This document shows positions 1 to 8,414 of a stretch of DNA of 64,000 bases, piece by piece; within the stretch, counting starts at the first letter, position 1; each line of letters starts with the position of its first letter. Source of the DNA: Nocardia inohanensis NBRC 100128. Lineage in GTDB: Bacteria; Actinomycetota; Actinomycetes; Mycobacteriales; Mycobacteriaceae. Under the pieces are notes generated by a model. The model searched no databases and was not told where the DNA came from. It worked only from the letters and a program-made list of their open reading frames with translations. A program made the position numbers and the translations under genes. The DNA lies in NCBI RefSeq assembly GCF_001612945.1, contig NZ_BDBK01000008.1:62001-126000 (forward strand), written 5' to 3'.

Positions 1-2052
1 GCCGCCGTCGCCGCGGGCTATCCCCTCGACAGCGTGCCCGGCATCTCGCCGTTCCTGCGTGGTCCGTACCCGACCATGTACGTGAACCAGCCGTGGACGA
101 TTCGCCAGTACGCGGGCTTCTCCACCGCCGCCGACTCGAACGCCTTCTACCGCCGCAATTTGCAGTCGGGTCAGAAGGGTCTGTCGGTCGCGTTCGACCT
201 CGCCACCCACCGCGGTTACGACTCCGATCACCCGCGCGTGACCGGTGACGTCGGCATGGCGGGCGTCGCCATCGACTCCATCCTGGATATGCGGGAACTG
301 TTCGATCAGATTCCGCTGGACCAGGTTTCGGTGTCGATGACCATGAACGGCGCGGTGCTGCCGATCCTGGCGCTCTACGTCGTCGCCGCCGAGGAGCAGG
401 GCGTCAAGCCCGAACAGCTGGCCGGAACCATTCAGAACGACATTCTGAAAGAGTTCATGGTCCGCAACACCTACATCTATCCGCCCAAGCCCTCGATGCG
501 GATCATCTCCGACATCTTCGCCTACACCTCCGCGAAGATGCCGAAGTTCAACTCGATCTCCATCTCCGGCTACCACATTCAGGAAGCCGGTGCGACCGCC
601 GACCTGGAGCTGGCCTACACCCTCGCCGACGGCGTGGAGTACCTGCGCGCCGGTCTGGACGCGGGCATGGAGATCGACCAGTTCGCGCCGCGGCTGTCGT
701 TCTTCTGGGCCATCGGCATGAACTTCTTCATGGAGGTCGCCAAGCTGCGGGCTGGGCGACTGCTGTGGGACGAGCTGGTCGCGAAGTTCGAGCCCAAGAG
801 CGCGAAATCGCGTGCGCTGCGCACACACTCGCAGACCTCGGGCTGGTCGCTGACCGCGCAGGACGTGTTCAACAATGTGGCGCGCACCTGTGTCGAGGCG
901 ATGGCGGCGACCCAGGGGCACACCCAGTCGCTGCACACCAACGCCCTCGATGAGGCCCTCGCGCTGCCGACCGACTTCTCGGCTCGTATCGCGCGCAACA
1001 CCCAGCTGCTGATCCAGCAGGAGTCCAATACGACTCGCCCCGCCGACCCGTGGGGCGGCTCCTACTACGTCGAATGGCTGACCCATCAGCTGGCCGAGCG
1101 GGCCCGCGCCCACATCGCCGAGGTGGAGGCGCACGGCGGTATGGCGCAGGCGATCTCGGAGGGCATTCCGAAGCTGCGCATCGAAGAGGCCGCCGCGCGC
1201 ACCCAGGCGCGGATCGATACCGGTCAGCAGCCGGTCATCGGCGTCAACAAGTACCAGGTCGAGGAAGACACCCCGATCGAGGTGCTCAAGGTCGAGAACT
1301 CGCGGGTGCGCGCCGAGCAGAACGCCAAGCTGGAAAAGCTGCGTGCCGAACGTGATGCGGATGCGGTGCAGCGGGCACTCGCCGAATTGCCCCGTGCCGC
1401 AGCCTCTTCCGAGGGCGGCATGGAGAACAACCTGATGGCCCTGGCCATCGCGGCCGCGCGCGCCAAGGCCACCGTCGGCGAGATCTCCGACGCCCTCGAG
1501 CAGGTCTACGGCCGCCACCAGGCCGAAATCCGTACGCTCTCCGGCGTTTACCGTGAGGAAGCGGGCAAGGTGACCAATATCAGCAAGGCCATCGCGCTGG
1601 TCGAGGAGTTCGGTGAAGCCGAAGGCCGCCGCCCGCGCATCCTGGTCGCCAAGATGGGTCAGGACGGGCACGACCGCGGCCAGAAGGTGATCGCCACCGC
1701 CTTCGCCGACCTCGGCATGGATGTCGATGTGGGCCCGCTGTTCCAGACCCCCGAAGAGGTGGCCCAGCAGGCGGCGGACAACGACGTGCACATCGTCGGT
1801 GTCTCCTCGCTCGCGGCCGGTCACCTCACGCTGGTGCCCGCCCTGCGGCAGGCGCTGGCCGATGTCGGCCGCCCCGACATCATGGTCATCGTCGGCGGCG
1901 TCATCCCGCCCGGTGACTTCGACGAGCTCTACGAAGCCGGCGCCGCGGCGATCTTCCCGCCCGGCACCGTCATCGCCGAAGCCGCCATCGATCTGATCAA
2001 GAAGCTGGCCGGATCGCTCGGCCACGAGATCGGCACCGGCGCGGACGCATGA
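1..2052 (+). CDS. mutB: Methylmalonyl-CoA mutase large subunit (5' truncated)
   Basis: Catalytic subunit of the adenosylcobalamin-dependent mutase that interconverts methylmalonyl-CoA and succinyl-CoA, the last step of propionate, odd-chain and sterol side-chain breakdown. The frame is open from base 1 (AAVAAGYPLDS precedes the first in-frame GTG at 34), so the start lies outside the window and roughly 50-65 residues are missing; 683 codons remain. The N-terminal barrel holds the family signature RGPYPTMYVNQPWTIRQYAG. The C-terminal B12 domain has DGHDRG (nt 1663-1680; the His at 1669-1671 is the expected lower axial cobalt ligand), then SSLAAGH and VGGVIPP. The gene overlaps meaB by ATGA, so the two are translationally coupled. 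The small subunit gene should lie just upstream of the window. Confidence 0.97.
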   Translation, partial: AAVAAGYPLDSVPGISPFLRGPYPTMYVNQPWTIRQYAGFSTAADSNAFYRRNLQSGQKGLSVAFDLATHRGYDSDHPRVTGDVGMAGVAIDSILDMRELFDQIPLDQVSVSMTMNGAVLPILALYVVAAEEQGVKPEQLAGTIQNDILKEFMVRNTYIYPPKPSMRIISDIFAYTSAKMPKFNSISISGYHIQEAGATADLELAYTLADGVEYLRAGLDAGMEIDQFAPRLSFFWAIGMNFFMEVAKLRAGRLLWDELVAKFEPKSAKSRALRTHSQTSGWSLTAQDVFNNVARTCVEAMAATQGHTQSLHTNALDEALALPTDFSARIARNTQLLIQQESNTTRPADPWGGSYYVEWLTHQLAERARAHIAEVEAHGGMAQAISEGIPKLRIEEAAARTQARIDTGQQPVIGVNKYQVEEDTPIEVLKVENSRVRAEQNAKLEKLRAERDADAVQRALAELPRAAASSEGGMENNLMALAIAAARAKATVGEISDALEQVYGRHQAEIRTLSGVYREEAGKVTNISKAIALVEEFGEAEGRRPRILVAKMGQDGHDRGQKVIATAFADLGMDVDVGPLFQTPEEVAQQAADNDVHIVGVSSLAAGHLTLVPALRQALADVGRPDIMVIVGGVIPPGDFDELYEAGAAAIFPPGTVIAEAAIDLIKKLAGSLGHEIGTGADA

Positions 2053-3116
2053 GCGGCGGGGATTCCCGGCTGAGCACCACCTCCGGGACCGGTGCGGCCG
2101 GACCCCGCCCGGTCGCGCCGGGCCCTCGCCGCACCGTCGATGTCGATGCGCTGGCCGAGCAGGTGCGCTCCGGTCAGCGCGCCGGGCTGGCGCGGGCCAT
2201 CACCCTGGTCGAGTCCACCCGGGCCGATCATCGGGCGCTGGCCCAGCAGCTGCTGCTGAAGCTGACGCCCGAAACCGGCGCGGTCACCTCCAATCGGGTT
2301 GGCATCACCGGTGTTCCGGGTGTCGGCAAATCGACCTTCATCGATGCGCTCGGCATGTACCTGATCGGTCAGGGGCATCGGGTCGCGGTGCTGGCGGTGG
2401 ATCCGTCCTCCACCCGCACCGGCGGTTCGATCCTCGGCGACAAGACCCGCATGGCGCGGCTGTCGGTGCAGCGCGACGCGTTCATCCGGCCCTCGCCCAC
2501 CGCGGGCACCCTCGGTGGCGTGGCCAAGGCGACCCGCGAAACCATCGCGCTGCTGGAGGCCGCCGGCTACGACGTGATCCTGGTGGAGACCGTCGGCGTC
2601 GGCCAATCCGAGGTCACCGTCGCGAACATGGTCGACGTCTTCTGCTTCCTCACCCTGGCCCGCACCGGCGATCAGCTCCAAGGCATCAAGAAGGGTGTGC
2701 TGGAACTGGCCGACCTGGTCGCGGTCAACAAGGCCGACGGCAAGCACGAGCTGGAGGCCAAGGCGGCGGCCCGCGAACTCCAGGGTGCGATGCGTTTGAT
2801 CCACCCGCGCGAATCCCTCTGGCGCCCACCGGTTCTCACCATGAGCGGCCTGAACGGCCAGGGCCTGGACACCTTCTGGGATACCGTCCTCACCCACCGC
2901 CGCGTCCTCACCGAAGCGGGCGAATTCGTCGAGAAGCGCCGCCGCCAGCAGGTCGACTGGACCTGGACCATGGTCCACGACAACCTGCTGCGCCGCCTGG
3001 CTGACAACCCGAACGTGAAATCCCTGCGCGGCGAGGTGGAACAGCAGATCCGCGACGGCTCCCTGACCCCGGCCCTGGCCGCCGAGGAGATCCTGCGCGC
3101 CTTCGACGGTCGATGA
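2049..3116 (+). CDS. meaB: MeaB/ArgK-type G-protein chaperone of methylmalonyl-CoA mutase
   Basis: G3E-family GTPase that loads, protects and reactivates the B12 cofactor of methylmalonyl-CoA mutase. The 355-aa product is of usual family length with a low-complexity first 30 residues. Visible motifs are Walker A GVPGVGKS (residues 88-95), VDPSS and ETVGVGQSEV (switch and Mg2+ regions), and NKAD (base recognition), followed by the C-terminal dimerisation arm. Its ATG (2049-2051) overlaps the mutB stop (2050-2052), and its own stop overlaps the next start in the same way, so mutB-meaB-GNAT form one coupled unit. The pairing with mutB is the classic genomic context and makes the assignment firm. 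Confidence 0.96.
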   Translation: MSGGDSRLSTTSGTGAAGPRPVAPGPRRTVDVDALAEQVRSGQRAGLARAITLVESTRADHRALAQQLLLKLTPETGAVTSNRVGITGVPGVGKSTFIDALGMYLIGQGHRVAVLAVDPSSTRTGGSILGDKTRMARLSVQRDAFIRPSPTAGTLGGVAKATRETIALLEAAGYDVILVETVGVGQSEVTVANMVDVFCFLTLARTGDQLQGIKKGVLELADLVAVNKADGKHELEAKAAARELQGAMRLIHPRESLWRPPVLTMSGLNGQGLDTFWDTVLTHRRVLTEAGEFVEKRRRQQVDWTWTMVHDNLLRRLADNPNVKSLRGEVEQQIRDGSLTPALAAEEILRAFDGR

Positions 3117-3646
3117 ACGACATCGAGATTCGGCCCGGCACGCCCGCCGACGCGGATCCGGTTGCGGTGCTGCACATCCAGAGCTGGCGCACCGCCTACC
3201 GGGGCATCATGCCCGATTGGTTCCTCGACACCCTGCACCCGGGCATCCGCAGCGAACAATGGCGCGACCGGCTCACCGCAGCCGACCCCTCCACCGCCCT
3301 GTTCATCGCGGAATCCGACGGCGAAATCCTCGGATTCACCTACCTGTCCGCCCAACCCGACGGCCGCGTCCTACTCGACAACCTGCACGTCCGCCCCGAC
3401 CTGAAACGCGCCGGAATCGGCGGCCGCCTGTTGCACCGCGCCCTGCTCTGGACCGCCACCCAATTCCCCGGCCACCCCCTGTACCTCGAGGTCCTCGAAG
3501 ACAACCTCCCCGCAATCGAGTTCTACGAACGCCACGGCGGCGAACGCACCGCCGAACGGATAGCCCATTGGCCCCAAGGTTTCGATCTGGCCGAATTCGA
3601 ATACACCTGGCCCGCTACACCCCCCAACAGCGAGTACCCTGGATAA
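3113..3646 (+). CDS. GNAT family N-acetyltransferase
   Basis: Predicted acetyl-CoA-dependent N-acetyltransferase of 177 aa with a single GNAT domain. The acetyl-CoA-binding region reads LHVRPDLKRAGIGGRLLHRA (about residues 92-111), matching the R/Q-x-x-G-x-G/A signature, followed by LEVLEDNLPAIEFYERHGGE, the usual C-terminal part of the fold. It starts with ATG in a 4-base overlap with the meaB stop and is therefore co-translated with the mutase genes. The substrate cannot be read from sequence; the operon position does not prove a role in B12 metabolism. A small possible gene (3706-3792) lies downstream before the convergent devR. Confidence 0.88.
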   Translation: MNDIEIRPGTPADADPVAVLHIQSWRTAYRGIMPDWFLDTLHPGIRSEQWRDRLTAADPSTALFIAESDGEILGFTYLSAQPDGRVLLDNLHVRPDLKRAGIGGRLLHRALLWTATQFPGHPLYLEVLEDNLPAIEFYERHGGERTAERIAHWPQGFDLAEFEYTWPATPPNSEYPG

Positions 3647-3705
3647 TCCGAATCCCGCAATAGGCCAGCAACCCACTGACCCGGTACTCCAAGGAGATGG
3701 TGGCG

Positions 3706-3792
3706 ATGGGGTGGGAATTCAACTGGATGCTGAACCTCCTCACCTACCTGAGCAGCATCGGCACACTACCGCCCATGTCCCTGCGCAAATAG
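3706..3792 (+). CDS. Possible 28-aa hydrophobic small protein
   Basis: A short open frame begins at ATG 3706 and ends at TAG 3790-3792. It is preceded at nine bases by a perfect AAGGAG (3691-3696), which is a stronger ribosome-binding site than most annotated genes here have. The peptide starts MGWEFNWMLNLLTYLSSIG, is rich in Trp and Leu and could sit in or on the membrane. An in-frame ATG at 3697 overlaps the AAGGAG and is less likely. It lies between the GNAT gene and the convergent devR. No family is recognised; expression is inferred only from the ribosome-binding site. Confidence 0.4.
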   Translation: MGWEFNWMLNLLTYLSSIGTLPPMSLRK

Positions 3793-3798
3793 TCCGCG

Positions 3799-4452
3799 TC
3801 AGGTTCGCGGCGGGGAGGGGGTGGTCGAGCGCAGGCGGGAGGCTAGTACGGCGGCTTGGGTGCGGCGTTCCATGCCCAGTTTGGCCAGGAGGCGGGAGAC
3901 GTAGTTCTTGACTGTCTTCTCGGCCAGGAACATTCGTTCGGCTATCTGGCGGTTGGTGAGGCCCTCGCCGAGGAGGTCGAGGAGTTTGCGTTCCTGGTCG
4001 GTGAGCATGGATAGGGGGCCGTCGGGTTCGGTGCTGCGGCGCAGGCGCTCCATGAGGGCGGCGGCGGCTCGGTTGTCGAGAAGTGAACGGCCGGAGCCTA
4101 TTTCCTTGATGGCTTTGGCCAGTTCCATGCCTTTGATGTCCTTGACGACGTAGCCGCTGGCGCCGGCCAGGATGGCGTCCATCATGGCCTGTTCGTCGGT
4201 GAAGGAGGTGAGGATCAGGCAGCGGAGATCGTCGATGCGGGAGAGGAGTTCGCGGCAGAGTTCGATGCCGTTGCCGTCGGGGAGGCGGACGTCGAGGACG
4301 GCTACGTCGGGGCGCAGGGCGGGGATGCGGGCGAGGGCTTGGGCGACGTCGCCGGCCTCGCCGACCACGGTGAGTTCGGGATCGCCCTCCAAGAGGTCGA
4401 TCAGTCCGCGGCGGACGATCTCGTGATCATCGACGAGAAACACCTTGATCAT
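3799..4452 (-). CDS. devR: DevR/DosR-type NarL-family response regulator
   Basis: Two-component transcription factor of 217 aa, the length of mycobacterial DosR, which drives the hypoxia/NO dormancy regulon. The receiver domain (1-120) has DD at 8-9, phospho-acceptor D54 in VLDVRLPDG, T/S in LTSFTDE and K in YVVKDIKG. The LuxR-type HTH reads LTNRQIAERMFLAEKTVKNY and continues into a segment very close to DosR, including LAKLGMERRTQAA. An in-frame ATG at 4527 would add 25 residues of non-conserved sequence; start 4452 gives the conserved MIKVFLVDDHE. No DevS/DosT-type sensor kinase is adjacent, so the regulator is an orphan in this window. A DosR-like box lies about 70 bp upstream, suggesting autoregulation. 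Confidence 0.93.
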   Translation of the reverse strand: MIKVFLVDDHEIVRRGLIDLLEGDPELTVVGEAGDVAQALARIPALRPDVAVLDVRLPDGNGIELCRELLSRIDDLRCLILTSFTDEQAMMDAILAGASGYVVKDIKGMELAKAIKEIGSGRSLLDNRAAAALMERLRRSTEPDGPLSMLTDQERKLLDLLGEGLTNRQIAERMFLAEKTVKNYVSRLLAKLGMERRTQAAVLASRLRSTTPSPPRT

Positions 4453-4520
4453 GGGGCGCGTCCGATCTGCGGTCCGGAACTGACCCACCCAACATAGTCC
4501 GAACGGCCCGGCTCGGGGAT

Positions 4521-4536
4521 GGACCAAAGTCCCTAA
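4521..4536. promoter_or_regulatory. Putative DosR box upstream of devR
   Basis: The plus strand reads GGACCAAAGTCCCTAA here, an imperfect dyad of GGAC and AGTCCC that matches the known DosR consensus (GGGACT-WW-AGTCCC-N-AA) closely on its right side. A weaker half-match, CATAGTCCGAA, lies at about 4493-4503, closer to the start. Two sites of unequal strength upstream of devR would resemble the autoregulated mycobacterial arrangement. Binding is inferred, not shown. Confidence 0.6.
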
Positions 4537-4576
4537 TCAGACGACGTTCAGGGCGTTTCGCGCGGCGTCCAGGTGG

Positions 4577-5452
4577 TTACTCGATACCGAATATCCGCGC
4601 TGCGTTGTCGTGAAGGACGCGGCGCAGCCAATCCGCGCCGAGATCCAGGCGTTCCAGGGCGAAGAGGGCATGGCCGTACGGGTAGGGGATGTTCGGGAAG
4701 TCGCTGCCGAACAGGATGCGGTCGGAGAAGTCGCGTAGCCGGGCGTGTTCGGTGACGGGGAAGGGGTCCGCGGCTTCGAAGAAATCGGTGAAGTTCATGG
4801 TGGTGTCGAGCAGTACCCGGTCGTGATCGGCTGCGATATCGAGGAATTCGCGATACTCGGGCGCGCCGAGATGGGCGATGATCAGCGGTAGCCGGGGAAA
4901 CCGCCGCAGCAGGGCGCGAATCGGGTCCGGCCCGGTGAATCGGCCTGGTGCGGGCCCGGATCCGCAGTGGATGACCACCGGCACCCCGGCATCCTGGATG
5001 AGGCCCCACACCTCGTCCAGCAGCGGGTCACCGGGATCGAAATCACCGACCTGTATGTGCACCTTGAAAACCCGCACGCCGGCGGTGAGCGCCGCACGCA
5101 CATATTCGCCCGCGCCCGGCTCCGGATAGAAGGTCGCGGTATGCAGGCAATCGGGGGTGCGGGCCGCGAAATCGGCCGTCCAGCCGTTGAGCCAGGCCGC
5201 CATATCCGGTTTGTGCGGGTACACCATGGAGGTGAACGCGCGAACTCCGAACCCGCGCAGCGTCTTCAGCCGCACCTGCTCCTCATCGCGATAGGCGATC
5301 GGCCATTCCCGCCCGACCAGCGGCCCCGCCGCATCGAAGTACCCCCACACTTTGCGCATGACCGGATCGGGCATGAAATGCGTATGGATGTCGATGATTC
5401 CGGGCAGCCCCAGGCGATCGCGGAGCGAAGCGATGTAGTCCTCGTCGCTCAC
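4577..5452 (-). CDS. Amidohydrolase-2 family metal-dependent hydrolase/decarboxylase
   Basis: TIM-barrel amidohydrolase of 291 aa related to the ACMSD/isomerising decarboxylase group. The metal-binding IDIHTHF is at the N-terminus (about 20-26), a second His is in VVIHCGSG, a third in LIIAHLG, and the catalytic Asp is in ILFGSDFPN. The order and spacing of the His and Asp residues are intact, so an active mononuclear-metal hydrolase or decarboxylase is expected. It overlaps the nucleoside hydrolase stop by ATGA and is co-translated with it. The substrate is unknown; the pairing suggests nucleoside or heterocycle breakdown but this is inference. Confidence 0.86.
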   Translation of the reverse strand: MSDEDYIASLRDRLGLPGIIDIHTHFMPDPVMRKVWGYFDAAGPLVGREWPIAYRDEEQVRLKTLRGFGVRAFTSMVYPHKPDMAAWLNGWTADFAARTPDCLHTATFYPEPGAGEYVRAALTAGVRVFKVHIQVGDFDPGDPLLDEVWGLIQDAGVPVVIHCGSGPAPGRFTGPDPIRALLRRFPRLPLIIAHLGAPEYREFLDIAADHDRVLLDTTMNFTDFFEAADPFPVTEHARLRDFSDRILFGSDFPNIPYPYGHALFALERLDLGADWLRRVLHDNAARIFGIE

Positions 5453-6495
5453 CGGGCAGCCTCGGGCGGGTACACGCCGCGCGCGAAATCGCCCACCCGG
5501 CTGATCATCCGCTCGAAGAACCGCTCCGGATCAGTCCCGATCACGATGTCCGCGTTGGGTTCCCGCCCCCACATCCCCGCCCAGTCGGCAACCGTCGTCG
5601 CCCGCGTGATGGTCCCCGCCAGTTCCACATCCACGGTCGCGGGTTTGGTCACCGCCAGCGCCGAGTCCAATGCCACCGCCGCCGCGAACGGATCGTGCAT
5701 ATGCGCCAGATATCCCTGGTCGTAGAGCCGGTGGAAGTCGAAGTAGAACCGCACCGCATCGGTGAAATACCGGATGATCGGATTGCTCGCCGCCGAACGC
5801 ACTTCCGGCCCATCGCTCTCCGACACCAGCTCGATGGGCGTGCTCCCCGCCCGCTCGGCCAGCAGCGCCACATGTTTGGGCCGCATCTCGATGGTCTCGG
5901 TGACATCCAGCGCGCACACCAGCGGCCGCCGATCCGCCGGAGCCGCGCTGAAGGCATCGAACACCTCTTTGGCGGCCTCCGGATCCACGTGCACATTCCA
6001 CTCGTTGGTGGGCGTGGTGTTCCCCGGATGGTTGAACGCCCCGCCCATGATCACCAGCCGGCGCAGCAGCCGGGGGAGTTCGGGTTCGATCCGCAGTGCC
6101 AGCGCCAGATTGGTCAGCGGCCCCGTGCACAACCCGACGATCTCTTCCGGATGCGCCCGCACCAGATCCACCCACAGCTGCGCCGCCGACCGTTCGGACA
6201 ACTTGCGTTGCGACTCCGGCAGTTCCGCGTACCCCACCCCCTGCGGCCCGTGCGTGTCCTCGGTGGTCCGCAGCGGAATGGCGAGGGGCTCCGCCGCCCC
6301 GAGCGCCACTTCGATCTCCCCGGCCCGGCACACATCCAGCCAGGCCAGGTTGTTGGCCGCCACCCGATCCGCGGGCACATTGCCCGCGGTGGCGGCGATT
6401 CCGACGATCTCGGCCTCGGGGGAGGCGAGCAGATAGAGCAGGGCCAGCGAATCGTCGATGCCGGTATCCACGTCCATGATCATCTTCTGCCGCAC
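5449..6495 (-). CDS. Inosine/uridine-preferring nucleoside hydrolase family protein
   Basis: Predicted N-ribosidase of 348 aa that cleaves nucleosides to base and ribose. The N-terminus has the Ca2+-binding DVDTGIDD (residues 8-15, family DxDxGxDD), then AATAGNV, a central LVIMGGAF and TNEWNVHVDPEAA, all typical of IunH-type enzymes, and a distal HDP segment near the end. ATG 6495 is used; an internal ATG four codons later is possible. It leads a two-gene minus-strand unit with the amidohydrolase. Base specificity cannot be read from the sequence. Confidence 0.88.
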   Translation of the reverse strand: MRQKMIMDVDTGIDDSLALLYLLASPEAEIVGIAATAGNVPADRVAANNLAWLDVCRAGEIEVALGAAEPLAIPLRTTEDTHGPQGVGYAELPESQRKLSERSAAQLWVDLVRAHPEEIVGLCTGPLTNLALALRIEPELPRLLRRLVIMGGAFNHPGNTTPTNEWNVHVDPEAAKEVFDAFSAAPADRRPLVCALDVTETIEMRPKHVALLAERAGSTPIELVSESDGPEVRSAASNPIIRYFTDAVRFYFDFHRLYDQGYLAHMHDPFAAAVALDSALAVTKPATVDVELAGTITRATTVADWAGMWGREPNADIVIGTDPERFFERMISRVGDFARGVYPPEAAR

Positions 6496-6522
6496 GTGTC
6501 GAGCCTAGTCGCCGTCCGCTAC

Positions 6523-7734
6523 TCAGTAGGTCGGCAGCTCGTAGTCCTCGGTCTGGTCCAGCATCTTCATCATCACCGGCCGCATCACCTTGGTGGTCAT
6601 CAGCTTGCCCATCGCCTGCGCGGCCTTGAGCCCGAATTCGGAGTTGGGCAGCATCATCTTGATGCCACCGCCCGGCAGCTCCTTGGCCTTCGCCAGGAAA
6701 GGGGTCACGATCTCCTCGTACCGGGTCAGCGCGGCCACGAGATCGGCCGGGCTCGAAGCGATCTCGCCGGCGAGCACATACGCGCCGACCAGCGCCATGG
6801 CGGTGCCCATACCGGTCATGGGCGAGCCGCAGAAGCCCGAATCGCCCAGCAGCACCACACGACCCGCCGACAGCGACGGCATATCGATCCGCACCAGCTC
6901 GTCGAAGTAGAAGTCGGGGGTCTCGGCCATACCGTCCAGGATCTGCGGCGCGATCCAGCCCGCCTTCGCCAGCATGTCGCGAATCAGCCGCTGCTGCGCC
7001 GCCACATCACGCCGCAGGGCCGGATCCTGTTCGGCGCGCAGGGTGATGATGGCCTTCGAGGTGGCCGGGTCCGCGTCGGCGCGCACGCCGACCGAAGCCT
7101 TCGGCACCGGGTGGATGGTCATCCAGCGCGGATCGGTCTCGGCGGGCGTCGGAATCGTGTAGAAGGACATGTATCCGCCCAGGTAGGTGGCGAACTGCTC
7201 TTCGGGCCCGAAGGCCAGCTTGCGGGTGCCGGAGTGCACGCCGTCGGCCCCGATCACCAGGTCGAACCGCTCGGCCCGGCCCGAGGCGAAGGTGACATCG
7301 ACCCCGGTCTCGTCCTGGGTGAGGTCCTGGATCCAGTCGCCGTAGCGGTAGTCGAGTTCGCCGCCGGCGGCGCCGAGCGCGGTCAGCAGTACCTCGTTGA
7401 GGTCGCCGCGGGAGATCTCGATATCGGCGACCGGTCCCTTGCCGCCGAACATGTCGGCGTCCATCCGGTAGATCTCCTTGCCCTCGCGGTTGACCAGCAA
7501 CATGGCCTCCTCGTCGAGCTGGTACTTGCGGATTCCCTCCATCAGGCCCATCTGCTCGGCTACCCGCCGGCTCGGGCCGCGCAGGTCGACGGCCTGCCCG
7601 CCGGGGCGAGGAGCGTCGGCGCGTTCGACGACCGTGGCCGCGATCCCGGCCCGCAGCAGTTGCAGCGCAACGGAATTCCCGGCGATGCCGCCGCCGGCGA
7701 CGAGGATGCGGAGGTTGGTGGCGGTGGTGCTCAT
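6523..7734 (-). CDS. FAD-dependent aromatic monooxygenase (PHBH/TetX-like)
   Basis: Class A flavoprotein monooxygenase of 403 aa expected to hydroxylate a small aromatic or antibiotic-like substrate with NAD(P)H and O2. The Rossmann motif GGGIAGN (14-20) binds FAD ADP, the DG motif appears as GADGVHSGTR, and the GD motif as VVLLGDSGF followed by TGMGTAMALVGAYVLA. The flavin-binding fold is complete with no obvious membrane tail. It is divergent from a TetR gene with duplicated operators in the 107-bp gap, the usual arrangement for a substrate-inducible or drug-inactivating enzyme. Substrate unknown. Confidence 0.9.
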   Translation of the reverse strand: MSTTATNLRILVAGGGIAGNSVALQLLRAGIAATVVERADAPRPGGQAVDLRGPSRRVAEQMGLMEGIRKYQLDEEAMLLVNREGKEIYRMDADMFGGKGPVADIEISRGDLNEVLLTALGAAGGELDYRYGDWIQDLTQDETGVDVTFASGRAERFDLVIGADGVHSGTRKLAFGPEEQFATYLGGYMSFYTIPTPAETDPRWMTIHPVPKASVGVRADADPATSKAIITLRAEQDPALRRDVAAQQRLIRDMLAKAGWIAPQILDGMAETPDFYFDELVRIDMPSLSAGRVVLLGDSGFCGSPMTGMGTAMALVGAYVLAGEIASSPADLVAALTRYEEIVTPFLAKAKELPGGGIKMMLPNSEFGLKAAQAMGKLMTTKVMRPVMMKMLDQTEDYELPTY

Positions 7735-7765
7735 GATGCTGACTCCCGGTGTAGTGGAGAACGTC

Positions 7766-7824
7766 TGTCTAAGACATATGTCTAACAGACCTTGGAACGG
7801 TTGTCTAGAACAAATGTCTAAGAC
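7766..7824. promoter_or_regulatory. Duplicated operator between monooxygenase and tetR
   Basis: Two copies of nearly the same element occur at 7766-7790 and 7802-7824. Each begins TGTCTA-A/G-A-ACA, has ATGTCTAA in its second half and ends in an AGAC. TGTCTAAGACA at 7766-7776 is a perfect dyad, and GTCTAACAGAC at 7780-7790 is another. The copies are 36 bp apart and cover both divergent promoters, so the adjacent TetR protein is the likely ligand and probably represses itself and the monooxygenase. Confidence 0.72.
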
Positions 7825-7841
7825 GCTGGTAGGGTGGGGTT

Positions 7842-8414
7842 ATGGGAAACCGAGAAGATCTGTTGATGGGAGCACGCCGGGCGATCCTGGACCGCGGACT
7901 GGCCAAGGTCACCGCACGCGATATCGCCAAGGAGGCGGGCGTCAGCCTGGCCGCGATCGGCTATCACTTCGGCTCCAAGGACAAGCTGGTCCTGGAGGCG
8001 ATGACCGAGGGGGTGGGCAGTCACATCGGTGACGAGATCGATACGGCCATCAAGGACGCGGGGGAGGGGCATCGGCTCTGGGAAGCCCTGGCCGCCACCT
8101 GGAACGGCCTGGTCGACGTGATCGACGGCAATCGGGACGAACTGCAATTGAGCGCCGAGAACGGCGTGCAGATCGCCCGCGATCCGGAATCCCAGGCGTA
8201 CATGGCCGACGCGACCGCCCACGCGGTGGCCGATATGACCGCGACGCTGCGCGAGGTGTACCCCGAACTGACCGCCGGACAGGGTCGTTCGCTGGCCAAG
8301 CTGCTGTTCACCCTGTTCCAGGGTATGGCCATGCAATCTCTCGTCGCACCGGGCGCCGACCTGCTCGACGGCGACGATCTGGTCACCGCCGTGCAGGCCA
8401 TGCGCGGGCTCTGA
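7842..8414 (+). CDS. TetR/AcrR family regulator
   Basis: Transcriptional repressor of 190 aa. The N-terminal helix-turn-helix is clear: ILDRGLAKVTARDIAKEAG, then VSLAAIGYHFGSKDKLVLEA, followed by a C-terminal ligand domain with no recognised family. It faces the FAD monooxygenase across 107 bp that hold two copies of a dyad operator. Its TGA (8412-8414) abuts the stop of the convergent exporter gene, so transcription units collide here. Probably senses the monooxygenase substrate; this is inference from position. Confidence 0.9.
   Translation: MGNREDLLMGARRAILDRGLAKVTARDIAKEAGVSLAAIGYHFGSKDKLVLEAMTEGVGSHIGDEIDTAIKDAGEGHRLWEALAATWNGLVDVIDGNRDELQLSAENGVQIARDPESQAYMADATAHAVADMTATLREVYPELTAGQGRSLAKLLFTLFQGMAMQSLVAPGADLLDGDDLVTAVQAMRGL

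Noticed and set aside
5695..7785. A 696-codon plus-strand open frame
   Set aside because: Antisense to the nucleoside hydrolase and FAD monooxygenase genes; no motif, composition typical of a shadow frame.
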